Source: Fictibacillus arsenicus (GTDB taxonomy: Bacteria; Bacillota; Bacilli; Bacillales; Fictibacillaceae). From it: a stretch of DNA of 64,000 nt. The notes under the pieces were generated by a model that was not told where the DNA came from, did not search any database, and worked only from the letters and a program-made list of their open reading frames with translations. Shown piece after piece: positions 38,866 to 47,362 of the stretch (within the stretch, counting starts at the first letter, position 1; each line of letters begins with the position of its first letter). Made by a program: the position numbers and the translations under genes. The stretch lies in NCBI RefSeq assembly GCF_001642935.1, contig NZ_CP016761.1, positions 2,170,001-2,234,000 on the forward strand, read 5' to 3'.

Positions 38866-39023
38866 ATAAAAAGCCTTCTAGAAAGAAGACTTTTTTCAGC
38901 GTTTGGTCTTCTTATCTTTACAAGTCATTATGTGGACTCGCAGGAATTAGCACCTTTTCAGCTTTACGCTGCTGGTTGCTGAGGTTTCATAGGGCCGCTC
39001 CCTCAACCTCTCTTGATAAGGGT
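38866..39023 (-). promoter_or_regulatory. SAM-I riboswitch upstream of yitJ-metH
   Basis: On the - strand the S-box blocks are in order: AACCCTTATCAAGAGAGG, GGAGCGGCCCTATGAAACC, GCAACCAGC and AAGGTGCTAATTCC. The expression platform is clear: AAAAAGTCTTCT/AGAAGGCTTTTT (12 bp, loop TTCT) is the terminator, and AGAAGAC with GTCTTCT is the competing antiterminator. SAM binding should terminate transcription. Confidence 0.96.
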
Positions 39024-39046
39024 TTTATTCAATTATGGTTACTTAA

Positions 39047-39661
39047 CTAGGTTACGAACTTTTTGTTCAACAATGTCTTTTTATATCCGTAACGTTTGTT
39101 CACATCGTGTAAAAAGACAGGATCTGTGAGTTCCGTCAATAAAGCTTTCCTTTTTATTTTCGGAATTTCATTCTTAATGATTGTTCTGCATTCAAACAAA
39201 AACTCCAAATAAGATTCATAGTCTTTACTGTACATTTGCTGAAGTTCTTTTTTTATTAAGATAGACAAGCTGGGACTAGCCCCAGAGGTTGAAACTGAGA
39301 GTACTAGTTTACCTCTTCTGACAACGCTTGGAATGATAAAATTGCCTAATTGTGTCTGGTCTGCTACATTAATAAGCTGGTTCTCATTCACTTTATTAGC
39401 AATCTCAGCATTCACTTCGTTTAAATTAGTCGCTGCGACAATAAGAAAGGCTTTCTCGAAATCGTTACTCTTAACCTCTCTAGAAATCCAAGTGAGTTTA
39501 CTTTGTTCATGTAATTCCTGAATCTCTTTAACTGCATCAATACTAATGACAGTTATTATTGCTTTTTCTTTCAGCAGATCTCTTATTTTTCGGTAAGCAA
39601 CAGGACCGCCTCCTGCTACAACAACTTCTTTACCGGATAGGTCTACGTGTATAGGGTACAT
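39047..39661 (-). CDS. sirC: Precorrin-2 dehydrogenase (SirC-like)
   Basis: Oxidises precorrin-2 to sirohydrochlorin with NAD in siroheme synthesis. The 204-residue protein opens with MYPIHVDLSGKEVVVAGGGPVAYRKI, the dinucleotide-binding loop of the Met8p/CysG-B family, and carries IPSVVRRGKLVLSVSTSGASP near residue 120. The start is the ATG at 39661; the GTG 12 nt upstream lies within its ribosome binding site (GTGAGG). It is the last gene of the cysH operon. No stand-alone terminator is seen before the next riboswitch leader, which begins 24 nt on, so read-through into yitJ is possible. Confidence 0.9.
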   Translation of the reverse strand: MYPIHVDLSGKEVVVAGGGPVAYRKIRDLLKEKAIITVISIDAVKEIQELHEQSKLTWISREVKSNDFEKAFLIVAATNLNEVNAEIANKVNENQLINVADQTQLGNFIIPSVVRRGKLVLSVSTSGASPSLSILIKKELQQMYSKDYESYLEFLFECRTIIKNEIPKIKRKALLTELTDPVFLHDVNKRYGYKKTLLNKKFVT

Positions 39662-39676
39662 AATATACCTCACTTT

Positions 39677-40429
39677 TTAAAATATTGCAAATTCTTTTGT
39701 TTGAAGTGTCTCATTTATCCGAGTCAGTAATACCTCTTTTAATATAGGATGAAAGCCAAGCGTCTCGCATAGGATTATTTCTTGTTGTGAATGTTCCACA
39801 TATCGTTTTATTGTAAGCTTCATTCCATTTATTAATAGACCTGAAAACAAGAGATAAGGAACAACAATTACTTGATCGTATGTTTGTTTACTGTTCCATA
39901 ATACTTCTTCAAAACTTGGAGATGAACCGGTTAGAAAACAGGCTTGAATACTAGGTATGCCATAATGTTGCTGAAGATTAAATGCAATTTTCTCTAAATC
40001 CCGCTTTACATCTCGATCTCTGCTTCCTCTTCCAACCAATAAAAGGTGTGAGTTCTTACTTACACTAGAAACTCGTTTTGTGATTTTTTCCCACAATAAA
40101 TGAGAAGTGGCTTCGTGTACGCCGAATGCGCGGCCATACTTAACTTCAATTTGAGGATATTGGATTTGCAATTGTCGCAGTTCTTTTGGAATGTCTATCT
40201 TTACATGATTAGCCGTCAATAAAAACACAGGAACAACATAGATGCTCGTAGCACCTTTTTGTATGCATGTTATAAAACCTTGCGGGATGGACGGTGCAGC
40301 AAGTTCTAAAAAACAGACCTCTTTGATTGGAACATCAACTGAAGCCATGCATTGCTTTACGAATTCTTCTGCTTCGATCCGGCCTTTTTGCAGCCGAGTA
40401 CCATGACAGACAAAAAGCAAAGCATTCAT
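39677..40429 (-). CDS. sirB: Sirohydrochlorin ferrochelatase (SirB/CbiX-like)
   Basis: Inserts iron into sirohydrochlorin to make siroheme, the cofactor of the sulfite reductase in the same operon. The 250-residue protein has the CbiX N-terminal pattern MNALLFVCHGTRLQKGR, with the metal-binding histidine, and a second half repeat near LLLVGRGSRDRD. VVPYLLFSGLL near residue 190 is also typical. Its ATG follows the cobA stop codon with no gap. A cobalt chelatase role cannot be excluded from the sequence, but context favours iron. Confidence 0.91.
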   Translation of the reverse strand: MNALLFVCHGTRLQKGRIEAEEFVKQCMASVDVPIKEVCFLELAAPSIPQGFITCIQKGATSIYVVPVFLLTANHVKIDIPKELRQLQIQYPQIEVKYGRAFGVHEATSHLLWEKITKRVSSVSKNSHLLLVGRGSRDRDVKRDLEKIAFNLQQHYGIPSIQACFLTGSSPSFEEVLWNSKQTYDQVIVVPYLLFSGLLINGMKLTIKRYVEHSQQEIILCETLGFHPILKEVLLTRINETLQTKEFAIF

Positions 40430-41215
40430 CTAAAACGCCTCACTGATGGCTGCAAGTTTTATAGGTTCTTCATGCAGCTGTTCAAACCACTTAAGTTCGT
40501 CACGGAGTCGCACCACTTCTCCAACAACGATCATGCTCGGATTTTCAATTCTTTCACGCAATACAATATCTTCAATGGTTTCTAATGTTCCTGTTACGGT
40601 TCTCTGATTTTCTAACGATCCCCATTGGACTAGTGCCACCGGAGTGTCTTTGTTTTTCCCGTGTTTTGTCAGCTGTTCACAGATATAGGGAAGGTTACCT
40701 ACACCCATGTAGATCGCTAATGTATCAATTCCTTTTGCTAAACTGTCCCATTTCAACTCTTCTTCTTCACCCTTTTTCCTGTGACCAGTAACAATCGCGT
40801 AACTTGAAGAGATGTTTCGATGTGTGACTGGAATACCAGCATATGCAGGTGCTGCAATTCCTGATGTGATGCCAGGTACTACTTCAAATTCTATACGGCT
40901 TTTTGAAAGTGTTTCTGCTTCCTCTCCGCCTCTTCCGAAGACGAATGGATCGCCGCCTTTAAGACGGGTTACTGTTTTGCCTTTTTGAGCGTGCTTTACT
41001 AAAAAGCTGTTGATTGTTTCTTGTTTCATGGAATGGTAGTTTGGCAGTTTGCCGCAATAGATAAGATCACACTCTGGTTTTGCATGAGCTAAAAGTTCCT
41101 TATTCACTAATCGGTCATATAAAATCACGTCTGCTTCCTGTATGCAGCGCAAGCCTTTTACAGTAATTAACCCTGGATCACCTGGGCCGGCTCCGACAAG
41201 ATAAACTTTTCCCAT
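40430..41215 (-). CDS. cobA: Uroporphyrinogen-III C-methyltransferase
   Basis: Methylates uroporphyrinogen III twice with SAM to give precorrin-2, the entry to siroheme. The 261-residue SUMT has VYLVGAGPGDPGLITVKG at the N-terminus, ADVILYDRLV, and RLKGGDPFVFGRGGEEA near residue 80. Several consecutive ATG codons occur; the third (41215) has the best spacing (8 nt) from AAGGAG. Because it uses SAM, its control by the upstream SAM riboswitch makes biochemical sense. It is followed directly by sirB. Confidence 0.94.
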   Translation of the reverse strand: MGKVYLVGAGPGDPGLITVKGLRCIQEADVILYDRLVNKELLAHAKPECDLIYCGKLPNYHSMKQETINSFLVKHAQKGKTVTRLKGGDPFVFGRGGEEAETLSKSRIEFEVVPGITSGIAAPAYAGIPVTHRNISSSYAIVTGHRKKGEEEELKWDSLAKGIDTLAIYMGVGNLPYICEQLTKHGKNKDTPVALVQWGSLENQRTVTGTLETIEDIVLRERIENPSMIVVGEVVRLRDELKWFEQLHEEPIKLAAISEAF

Positions 41216-41227
41216 CATCATCACTCC

Positions 41228-41449
41228 TTAAGGATTTAGTATGGTTTCCCTTTCATATAGTACAAATCCATTGCCACTGCGGATTTTTTTCTTTTCGTAG
41301 AGTGAAATCTCCTCAACATCTGGCTGTTTTAAAAAATACTTTTCAAGTTCAACATCTACTAGCTGAAATGCCTGTTCATCTGTTGAAGCGGCTATTACAA
41401 CAGGAATAACTTCTGATTTTAAGCTCACTTCAAACCGATATAAATACAT
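41228..41449 (-). CDS. DUF3906-family small protein
   Basis: A 73-residue soluble protein beginning MYLYRFEVSLKSEVIPVV and containing QAFQLVDVELEKYFL and EISLYEKKKIRSG. This pattern fits the uncharacterised DUF3906 family of Bacillales. It has a strong AAAGGAGG site and lies between the sulfite reductase and cobA genes, 12 nt from cobA. The constant sulfur/siroheme setting suggests an accessory role in sulfite reductase or siroheme handling, but this is guilt by association. No cofactor-binding cysteines are present. Confidence 0.82.
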   Translation of the reverse strand: MYLYRFEVSLKSEVIPVVIAASTDEQAFQLVDVELEKYFLKQPDVEEISLYEKKKIRSGNGFVLYERETILNP

Positions 41450-41463
41450 AGGAAGACCTCCTT

Positions 41464-43092
41464 TTACGAAACTTTTTCTTCTAATTGCTCTGAGATTTGA
41501 TCTAGCTCTATTTGAAGAGGTTCAAGACCCACCCTGTTGATATAATCGAAAAAAGTTTCTAGCGGAAGCTTCGTTTCTTTAAAGTGGTCCAGAAAACGAA
41601 CTAGTACTTCATCAAGAAGATCAGCATGAAACTTTCCCTTCAGCTTTTCATTAAACTTTCCTCCATCATCAAGTGTTCCGCCAACGTAAATCTCAAAGGC
41701 TTGCACCATCTTTTTCTCTTTCGTTTTTAACAGTACGCCTTGCAGACCGATATCTGCGATTTGACGCTGTCCGCAAGAGTTAGGACAGCCGACCATATGA
41801 ATCCTTATCGGTACGTCAAGTGTAATTCTCTGATCCAGGCTTTCAGCGATTCGGCTCATTCTTTCTTTCGTTTCAACCAGTGCTAAATTGCAATATTCAA
41901 TACCCGTGCAGGAAACAGAATGCCCTATAAAAGAAAGAGGCTGTGTCGTGATTCGTTTAAAGATATCTTCTTGCAGCAGCGATTCAACGTTTTGATGTTT
42001 CACGTTAGGAATAATTAAGTTTTGAGAATTTACCGTTCGGATCTCACCGTTTCCGTATAACTTTGCTATTTCTGCAAGCTTCAGTACTTCATCCGCATCT
42101 AATCGTCCGACTGGCACATTAAAGCCAATATAGCTTAATCCTTCTTGCTTTTGAGGATGAACACCATAGAAATATCCGCCGTTCCAGCCTTGAAGTGCAT
42201 CTCTGCCTTTAGAAGGAAGCTGTCCTGTATATTCTAAGAGTTTCTCTTTGAATTTTTCTGGTCCCCAGTCTGCCATTAAAAATTTAAGTCGCGCGAGGTG
42301 GCGTTTATCCCTATAGCCGTAATCACGGAAAATGGTAGTAATCGCAATAGCCACTTCTTTTACCTGATGCGGTTCTATAAAGACATCAAGCGGCTGCGCT
42401 AAGAACGGCCTCGATGATAAACCACCGCCAATCTTAATATGAAAACCAGGAATCTCTTTATCATCAACTTCTTTATAAGCCGGAGTAAAAGCTACACAAT
42501 TTATCTCCGCATGCGCACTGTTGTTCACATTAGAACTGATGGACATTTTATATTTTCTCGGCAGATTAGAAAAATCTTCATTGTGCTGAAAGAATTCATA
42601 CACTTCTTTTACAATCTCTGATGTATCAAATAGTTCATGAGGATCTATCCCGGCAATCGGATTCCCCATAATATTTCTCGTAATATCACCGCATGCCCCT
42701 GCACTTGACAGCCCAACCTCTTCTAAACGTTTAAATATATCCGGGATTTGTTCAATGGTCAGCCAATGAAACTGAATAGCTTGTCGTGTCGTGATATCAA
42801 ACACGCCTCTTCCATAATCTTTGCATATGTGAGCAAGAGCTTTTACTTGTTCGTAGCTTAAAATGCCAGATGGTACATTGACCCTCATCATGAAGTATCC
42901 ATCTTCTTTCGGTCGCTGTAAGTACAGACCTGCCCACTTAAAATTGTCCCACTCTTCTTTCGGTATAGAGGCGAATCCTTTTTTTGAGTAATGAGGGATA
43001 TCCTCAAATATTTTTAATCCGTCTTTTACGAGCTTCTTTTGTTCTGTTTTATTGAGCTTAGGATTATCAGCCCACGCTTTTTCATATGCCAT
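41464..43092 (-). CDS. Ferredoxin-type sulfite (nitrite/sulfite) reductase
   Basis: Reduces sulfite to sulfide with six electrons. The 542-residue protein contains the duplicated nitrite/sulfite reductase half domains and the coupled siroheme-[4Fe-4S] ligands: SCTGIEYCNLA (C-x5-C) and GCPNSCGQ (C-x3-C) near residues 400 and 440. The single-subunit ferredoxin-type form differs from the CysI/CysJ enzyme of Bacillus subtilis. Sulfite rather than nitrite is assigned from its operon, which makes sulfite (Sat, CysC, CysH) and siroheme (CobA, SirB, SirC). It lies 14 nt from both neighbours. Confidence 0.92.
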   Translation of the reverse strand: MAYEKAWADNPKLNKTEQKKLVKDGLKIFEDIPHYSKKGFASIPKEEWDNFKWAGLYLQRPKEDGYFMMRVNVPSGILSYEQVKALAHICKDYGRGVFDITTRQAIQFHWLTIEQIPDIFKRLEEVGLSSAGACGDITRNIMGNPIAGIDPHELFDTSEIVKEVYEFFQHNEDFSNLPRKYKMSISSNVNNSAHAEINCVAFTPAYKEVDDKEIPGFHIKIGGGLSSRPFLAQPLDVFIEPHQVKEVAIAITTIFRDYGYRDKRHLARLKFLMADWGPEKFKEKLLEYTGQLPSKGRDALQGWNGGYFYGVHPQKQEGLSYIGFNVPVGRLDADEVLKLAEIAKLYGNGEIRTVNSQNLIIPNVKHQNVESLLQEDIFKRITTQPLSFIGHSVSCTGIEYCNLALVETKERMSRIAESLDQRITLDVPIRIHMVGCPNSCGQRQIADIGLQGVLLKTKEKKMVQAFEIYVGGTLDDGGKFNEKLKGKFHADLLDEVLVRFLDHFKETKLPLETFFDYINRVGLEPLQIELDQISEQLEEKVS

Positions 43093-43106
43093 ATTATCAG
43101 TCCCTT

Positions 43107-43706
43107 TTATATGAGTTTTTTCTCTTGCAAATAAGTCAAAATTGCATCTACACTCTCAGATACATTCTTTTCATTTGTTTTAACAGTAAGAGCAGAAGAC
43201 ACCGGTTCCTCGTAGGGAGAATCGATTCCAGTGAAATCAGGAATCTCTCCTTTGCGAGCTTTGCTGTACAGTCCTTTCGGGTCCCGTTTTTCACATTCTT
43301 CGATCGGGCATGAAACAAAGATCTCGATAAATTCTTCTTCCGAAACGATCTCTTTTGCTTTTTCACGGTCTTGTAAAAATGGTGAGATGAATGCTGTCAG
43401 CACCACTGTGCCGTTATCAACAAAAAGCTTTGATACTTCAGAAATTCTGCGGATGTTCTCCGTTCTGTCTTCGTCAGAAAAAGATAAGTCCTTGTTCAAT
43501 CCATTTCGGATGTTGTCACCATCCAGCACATAGTTACGGATGTTTCGCTTATATAACTCTTTAGCGAGTGCATTTGCAATGGTGGACTTTCCTGATCCGG
43601 ACAATCCTGTAAACCAAAGGACAAAGCTTGAATGGTGGTTTTGCTTTCGCCGGTCTTCTTTTGTAATGGAACTATCGTGCCAGACGGTATTGTGCTGTGT
43701 GCTCAT
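43107..43706 (-). CDS. cysC: Adenylylsulfate kinase
   Basis: Phosphorylates APS to PAPS. The 199-residue enzyme has the P-loop [16 protein letters not shown] near residue 35, the DGDNIRNGL block, and [18 protein letters not shown]. The start is the ATG at 43706, which has AAAGGAG 7 nt upstream; it lies inside the end of sat (35-nt overlap, different frame). A longer in-frame extension to 43736 lacks a site. It sits between sat and the sulfite reductase gene. Confidence 0.94.
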   Translation of the reverse strand: MSTQHNTVWHDSSITKEDRRKQNHHSSFVLWFTGLSGSGKSTIANALAKELYKRNIRNYVLDGDNIRNGLNKDLSFSDEDRTENIRRISEVSKLFVDNGTVVLTAFISPFLQDREKAKEIVSEEEFIEIFVSCPIEECEKRDPKGLYSKARKGEIPDFTGIDSPYEEPVSSALTVKTNEKNVSESVDAILTYLQEKKLI

Positions 43707-44868
43707 TTGTATCTCCTTTAAGTTGGTTTTCTTCATGTCGTCTTAATCCATTGATCAACACTTCAACGACTTCCTTCCGGCTGAATGTACTTGGAGGCAA
43801 TTCCCCATTTCTTAGAAGTTCTCTTACTTTCGTTCCAGATAAAATCACATGATGTTCACTGGAATGCGGACACGTTTTAGAAGAAGCCATGGTCTCACAT
43901 TTTGTGCAATAGAAGCTGTGTTCAAAGAAGAGTGTGGTGATACCGATCTCATCGGCGGTAAACTGTGAAAAGATCTCCTGAGCTTCATACGTCCCGTAAT
44001 AACTGCCTACACCAGCATGATCACGGCCAACAATAAAATGTGTGCAGCCATAGTTCTTTCTCACAAGTGCGTGAAAAATGGCTTCGCGCGGTCCGGCATA
44101 GCGCATCGCTGCAGGAAATACAGCAAGGAATACACGGTCACTCGGATAATAGTTTTTAAGAAGTACGTGATAGCTTTCCATACGTACATCTGCAGGTATA
44201 TCATCAGACTTCGTTTCGCCGACTAGCGGGTTTAGAAAGAGCCCATCAACCGTCTCGAGCGCTGTTTTTTGAATATATTCGTGCGCACGGTGCACTGGAT
44301 TTCTCGTTTGAAAACCAACTACTGTTTTCCACCCTAAACTGCTAAACTTTTTTCTAGTTTCATTTGGATCTAGGTGGTAGTTCTTAAAAGATTTTTTTTC
44401 AGGCCGTTTAACGAGCGTGATGTCCCCGCCCACATAAACTGTCGGCCGCTCAAGCAGCTTATTTACGCCTGGATGTTCTATGTCAGAAGTTTTATAGACT
44501 TTCTCTGCTTCAATATGCTTATCTGGGAAATAGATATCACCAACCTGCAAGATCCCGTATGTCTCGCCATCACACACGAGCCGAACATCTTCTCCTGTAC
44601 TAAGAGATTGTGCGGTTTCATGAGTCACTGGCAATGTAATCGGGAGACTCCAAACAGTTCCATCACTCAGCCTGATACGATCTACGACAGATTGATAGTC
44701 TGCTTGATTTAAAAACCCGGTTAATGGGCTGTATGCTCCGATGGCTATTAATTCAAGGTCACTAAGTGCTGTTGCATCAAGCTCAATTTCTTTTTGTATG
44801 TGCTTATACGGTGTATCCGGTCTAAAACGATTAATTAATGTTCCTCCGTGTGCATGTAAAGTTGCCAT
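43672..44868 (-). CDS. sat: Sulfate adenylyltransferase (ATP sulfurylase)
   Basis: Activates sulfate with ATP to APS. The 398-residue protein is the single-subunit, bacterial homo-oligomer type: the PUA-like N-terminus contains [14 protein letters not shown], the active-site motif is [11 protein letters not shown] near residue 190, and the second is [10 protein letters not shown] near 285. A zinc-like [15 protein letters not shown] cluster lies near residue 320. The last 11 codons overlap the cysC start by 35 nt, which adds a short tail beyond the usual C-terminus and links translation of the two. Confidence 0.95.
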   Translation of the reverse strand: MATLHAHGGTLINRFRPDTPYKHIQKEIELDATALSDLELIAIGAYSPLTGFLNQADYQSVVDRIRLSDGTVWSLPITLPVTHETAQSLSTGEDVRLVCDGETYGILQVGDIYFPDKHIEAEKVYKTSDIEHPGVNKLLERPTVYVGGDITLVKRPEKKSFKNYHLDPNETRKKFSSLGWKTVVGFQTRNPVHRAHEYIQKTALETVDGLFLNPLVGETKSDDIPADVRMESYHVLLKNYYPSDRVFLAVFPAAMRYAGPREAIFHALVRKNYGCTHFIVGRDHAGVGSYYGTYEAQEIFSQFTADEIGITTLFFEHSFYCTKCETMASSKTCPHSSEHHVILSGTKVRELLRNGELPPSTFSRKEVVEVLINGLRRHEENQLKGDTNEHTAQYRLAR

Positions 44869-44892
44869 ATTGTTTCTCTCCTCCTATTTTTC

Positions 44893-45597
44893 TTAGCCTT
44901 CATGAAGACCACATTCTAATTTCCCAGTTCCTGACCAACGGCCGGAACGGAGATCCTCTGGGTCAATAGCGGCTTTAGTGCAAGGTTTACAGCCGATACT
45001 TGGATACCCATTATCGTGAAGTGTGTTATAAGGCAGATTATGTTTATGGACGTATCGCCATATGTCTATCAACGTCCAGTGAATGAGCGGACAAATCTTA
45101 ATACTGCGGAAACGCTCATCTTTGTTAATAAACTGCGTTTTTTTCCTCGTAGGTGACTGTTCACGGCGCAATCCTGAAAGCCAGGCTTTTACACCGTTGA
45201 GCTCTTCTTCTAAAGGAATTATTTTTCTAATGCTGCAGCACTGATTTGAATTTACCTTCCAAAGCTCTTTACCATGTTTAATTGCTTGTTCCTCAAGTGT
45301 TACAGCTGGTTTTTTAAGCTTAATTCTCAGCCACGGATACCTTTTCTTTGCAGCATTAATCACCTCATATGTTTCCTGAAAATGCAGCTGTGTATCTAAA
45401 AAAACTACTTGAGCATCTGGTTTGACTTGAGAAACAAGATCCACTAAAACACTTCCTTCGATTCCAAAGCTGCACGCATATACGAGATCGTCGTCATACA
45501 TTTCATACGCCCATTTCAGGACATCTAATGCACCTTTCTCAAGGTTGTCACTATTAAACTCTTGAATGTTGTTATCCCATGTTTCATAGGTGAGCAA
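44893..45597 (-). CDS. cysH: Phosphoadenylyl-/adenylyl-sulfate reductase
   Basis: Reduces PAPS or APS to sulfite with thioredoxin electrons. The 234-residue enzyme has the nucleotide-binding [12 protein letters not shown] motif, the C-terminal catalytic ECGLHEG, and the cysteine pairs NQCCSIRK and GCKPCTKA that bind a [4Fe-4S] cluster. The cluster form is typical of APS-using and dual-specificity Bacillus CysH. The start is the TTG at 45597 with GAAGGAGG 7 nt upstream; the longer frame to 45663 crosses a terminator hairpin. It is the first large gene of the assimilation operon. Confidence 0.94.
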   Translation of the reverse strand: MLTYETWDNNIQEFNSDNLEKGALDVLKWAYEMYDDDLVYACSFGIEGSVLVDLVSQVKPDAQVVFLDTQLHFQETYEVINAAKKRYPWLRIKLKKPAVTLEEQAIKHGKELWKVNSNQCCSIRKIIPLEEELNGVKAWLSGLRREQSPTRKKTQFINKDERFRSIKICPLIHWTLIDIWRYVHKHNLPYNTLHDNGYPSIGCKPCTKAAIDPEDLRSGRWSGTGKLECGLHEG

Positions 45598-45633
45598 TTT
45601 TTTACCTCCTTCATGAAAAACAAATAGACCAAC

Positions 45634-45684
45634 AAAAAGCGGCTTTAACGTTTTAAGGGACATGCCCTTTACGTTAAAACCGCC
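45634..45684 (-). terminator. Attenuator hairpin between yezD and cysH
   Basis: On the - strand GCGGTTTTAACGT pairs with ACGTTAAAGCCGC (13 bp, one wobble), enclosing a second AAGGG/CCCTT stem, and ends in TTTTT. A full terminator inside the operon would release a short riboswitch-yezD RNA and let only part of transcription reach cysH. Confidence 0.8.
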
Positions 45685-45703
45685 TCTAGTTTTCTAGTCA
45701 GCG

Positions 45704-45847
45704 CTATTTAATTCGTACCTTCTCGTTTTTTTCGAGTTGAATCACTTTTCCATCTTGCACGATTAAAGTTACGGATCCAAATTTGATGTTGCTCAGCATT
45801 TTCTGAAGCTGAGGAAGAAAATCGTTTTCACTCTTTTCGTTCGCCAC
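45704..45847 (-). CDS. yezD: YezD-family small protein (DUF2292)
   Basis: A 47-residue protein from a GTG at 45847 with GGGAGG 8 nt upstream. It opens MANEKSENDFLPQLQKML and ends in SVTLIVQDGKVIQLEKNEK, the typical DUF2292/YezD core (a small beta-hairpin-like unit). YezD proteins are repeatedly found beside cys and sulfur genes in Bacillales; their role is unknown. It lies between SAM riboswitch 2 and cysH, separated from cysH by a strong hairpin, so it can be expressed as a separate short message under SAM control. Confidence 0.85.
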   Translation of the reverse strand: MANEKSENDFLPQLQKMLSNIKFGSVTLIVQDGKVIQLEKNEKVRIK

Positions 45848-45886
45848 TCCACTGGCCTCCCTTTTTTACAAAATATCTCTAATAAA

Positions 45887-46041
45887 ACAAAAAACCTTCC
45901 CATTTCGGAAAGATAGTGGAGGTAAACGTATTACCTTATCTTCCAAAATGTAAAAACATTCTGCTGGAGTTAGCACCTTACGAATCGCAGGTTGCCGGGT
46001 TTCATCGGGCCAGTTCCCTTCACCACTCTGGATAAGAGTTT
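45887..46041 (-). promoter_or_regulatory. SAM-I riboswitch upstream of yezD-cysH operon
   Basis: The - strand shows AACTCTTATCCAGAG, GGGAACTGGCCCGATGAAACC, GGCAACCTGCG and AAGGTGCTAACTCC (S-box blocks). The platform has an antiterminator (GGAAGATA with TATCTTTCC) and an overlapping terminator (ATCTTTCC with GGGAAGGT, then six T residues). SAM should repress sulfate assimilation and siroheme synthesis. Confidence 0.95.
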
Positions 46042-46052
46042 AATTTTTAAAA

Positions 46053-46080
46053 ATCATATCACATCTGAAACGGATATCAA
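46053..46080 (-). promoter_or_regulatory. Promoter for SAM riboswitch 2
   Basis: On the - strand, TTGATA and TATGAT are separated by 16 bp, about 12 nt before the first riboswitch helix. This fits a sigma-A promoter. Confidence 0.7.
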
Positions 46081-46129
46081 GCCCTAATTTTTTTATTTCT
46101 TGTTTTTTCTGAAAAAATTAAACCTGCAG

Positions 46130-46159
46130 TTGACAATTTGTCTTCCTGGAACATATAGT
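46130..46159 (+). promoter_or_regulatory. Promoter for the TauE/SafE gene
   Basis: A consensus TTGACA at 46130-46135 and TATAGT at 46154-46159, with an 18-bp spacer, diverge from the riboswitch 2 promoter. Confidence 0.7.
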
Positions 46160-46203
46160 AATAACTAAAATTTCATCCGAATTTGCTGATCGGAAAAACC
46201 GAA

Positions 46204-46237
46204 GGCTCTTAACATGACTTGTTAAGGGCCTTTTTAT
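46204..46237 (+). terminator. Leader terminator upstream of the TauE/SafE gene
   Basis: GGCTCTTAAC and GTTAAGGGCC form a 10-bp stem (one wobble) with T5-A-T4 after it, ending 16 nt before the start codon. Because it lies between promoter and gene, it is an attenuator; the upstream leader contains CCGA/TCGG pairings that could form an alternative fold. The ligand is unknown. Confidence 0.75.
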
Positions 46238-46253
46238 TTTGAGGAGGAATTTG

Positions 46254-47165
46254 ATGAAAAAGTTAATAGTTCTAGCGCTTATTGGACTTATGGCACAGCT
46301 GATCGACGGCTCACTCGGAATGGCATATGGGGTTACTTCGACTTCCCTGCTCTTGGTAGCGGGGATTGCGCCCGCAGCAGCATCTGCCTCTGTCCACCTT
46401 GCTGAAGTTGTGACAACAGCAGCATCCGGAGTTTCCCATATTAAGTTTGGAAACGTTGATAAGCAGGTGGTTCTCCGCTTAATTCTGCCGGGTTCGATCG
46501 GTGCATTTTTAGGCGCTTGTTTTTTAAGCAGCCTTCCAGGAGATATTGTGAAACCATATGTTTCTCTATTTCTTATTATTCTTGGAATCTATATTTTGTT
46601 TCGTTTTCTCTATAAACTTGGAGAAAGAAAGACGGCACCCTCTGAAAACTCTTTTTCAAAAAAACAGCTAATGCCCCTTGGCTTACTTGCTGGATTTCTA
46701 GATGCGACAGGTGGTGGTGGATGGGGTCCTGTAACAACTCCTGTCCTTATGGCAAAAGATATGAAAACTAGAAAAGTTATAGGTTCCGTTGATACGAGTG
46801 AATTTGCTGTAGCCGTTTCAGCTTCTGCTGGATTCTTTATTGCTCTTGGATGGGAGCAAGTTGAATGGCTCTGGGTTGGTGCCCTCATGGCAGGCGGTAT
46901 CGTTGCAGCTCCGATTGCTGCATGGCTCGTCCGAATAATTCCCTCACACATTTTAGGGGTCTTAGTTGGTGGGCTGATTATCGTAACTAATGTTAGGACT
47001 CTGTTTTTGACCATTGGTTTGTCATCTCATGTTATGTTTGCCATTTATTTTGTTCTTGCGGCATTTTGGGCTGTAGGTATCATCTATACAGTAAAAAGCT
47101 TTCCGAAAAAAAGTAATGACGAAAATAAAAATCCGAAATTTTTGAAAAATTCAGTTGACTATTGA
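46254..47165 (+). CDS. TauE/SafE-family sulfite/organosulfonate exporter
   Basis: A 303-residue membrane protein with about eight helices. Two half repeats are seen: LAQLIDGSLGMAYGVTSTSLL at the start, and PLGLLAGFLDATGGGGWGPVTTPVL near residue 135, the family-defining glycine-rich motif. Relatives export sulfite or sulfonates. The ATG at 46254 has GAGGAGG upstream. It lies between two SAM-riboswitch operons for sulfate reduction and homocysteine synthesis, so removal of excess sulfite, or movement of another sulfur anion, is plausible. Control is by its own leader terminator. Confidence 0.88.
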   Translation: MKKLIVLALIGLMAQLIDGSLGMAYGVTSTSLLLVAGIAPAAASASVHLAEVVTTAASGVSHIKFGNVDKQVVLRLILPGSIGAFLGACFLSSLPGDIVKPYVSLFLIILGIYILFRFLYKLGERKTAPSENSFSKKQLMPLGLLAGFLDATGGGGWGPVTTPVLMAKDMKTRKVIGSVDTSEFAVAVSASAGFFIALGWEQVEWLWVGALMAGGIVAAPIAAWLVRIIPSHILGVLVGGLIIVTNVRTLFLTIGLSSHVMFAIYFVLAAFWAVGIIYTVKSFPKKSNDENKNPKFLKNSVDY

Positions 47166-47183
47166 TTATTAGCTATGTATTAT
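47155..47183 (+). promoter_or_regulatory. Promoter for SAM riboswitch 3, overlapping the TauE stop
   Basis: TTGACT (47155-47160) and TATTAT (47178-47183) with a 17-bp spacer. The -35 box lies within the last codons of the exporter gene. Confidence 0.7.
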
Positions 47184-47202
47184 AGTCTTTAATTCAATAT
47201 TC

Positions 47203-47362
47203 AATCTTCTTATCCAGAGAGGCGGAGGGACTGACCCTATGAAGCCCGGCAACCAGCAGAAATGCATGGTGCTAATTTCAGCAGAACAGCTAACGTTCTG
47301 AAAGATGAGACTTCGATCGTGTGATATCATCGGGACCTCTTCTTTTGGAAGAGGTCTTTTTT
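47203..47362 (+). promoter_or_regulatory. SAM-I riboswitch upstream of O-acetylhomoserine sulfhydrylase gene
   Basis: The S-box blocks are TCTTATCCAGAGAGGCGGAGG, GACTGACCCTATGAAGCCC, GGCAACCAGC and TGGTGCTAATTTCAGC, with the closing helix at GATGAGA (47304-47310). The terminator GACCTCTTC/GAAGAGGTC with six T residues (47334-47362) completes it. SAM should switch off homocysteine synthesis. Confidence 0.95.

Noticed and set aside
46610-47014. 134-codon - strand ORF inside the TauE/SafE gene
   Set aside because: Antisense shadow of a conserved transporter; proline/threonine-rich composition typical of such shadows.
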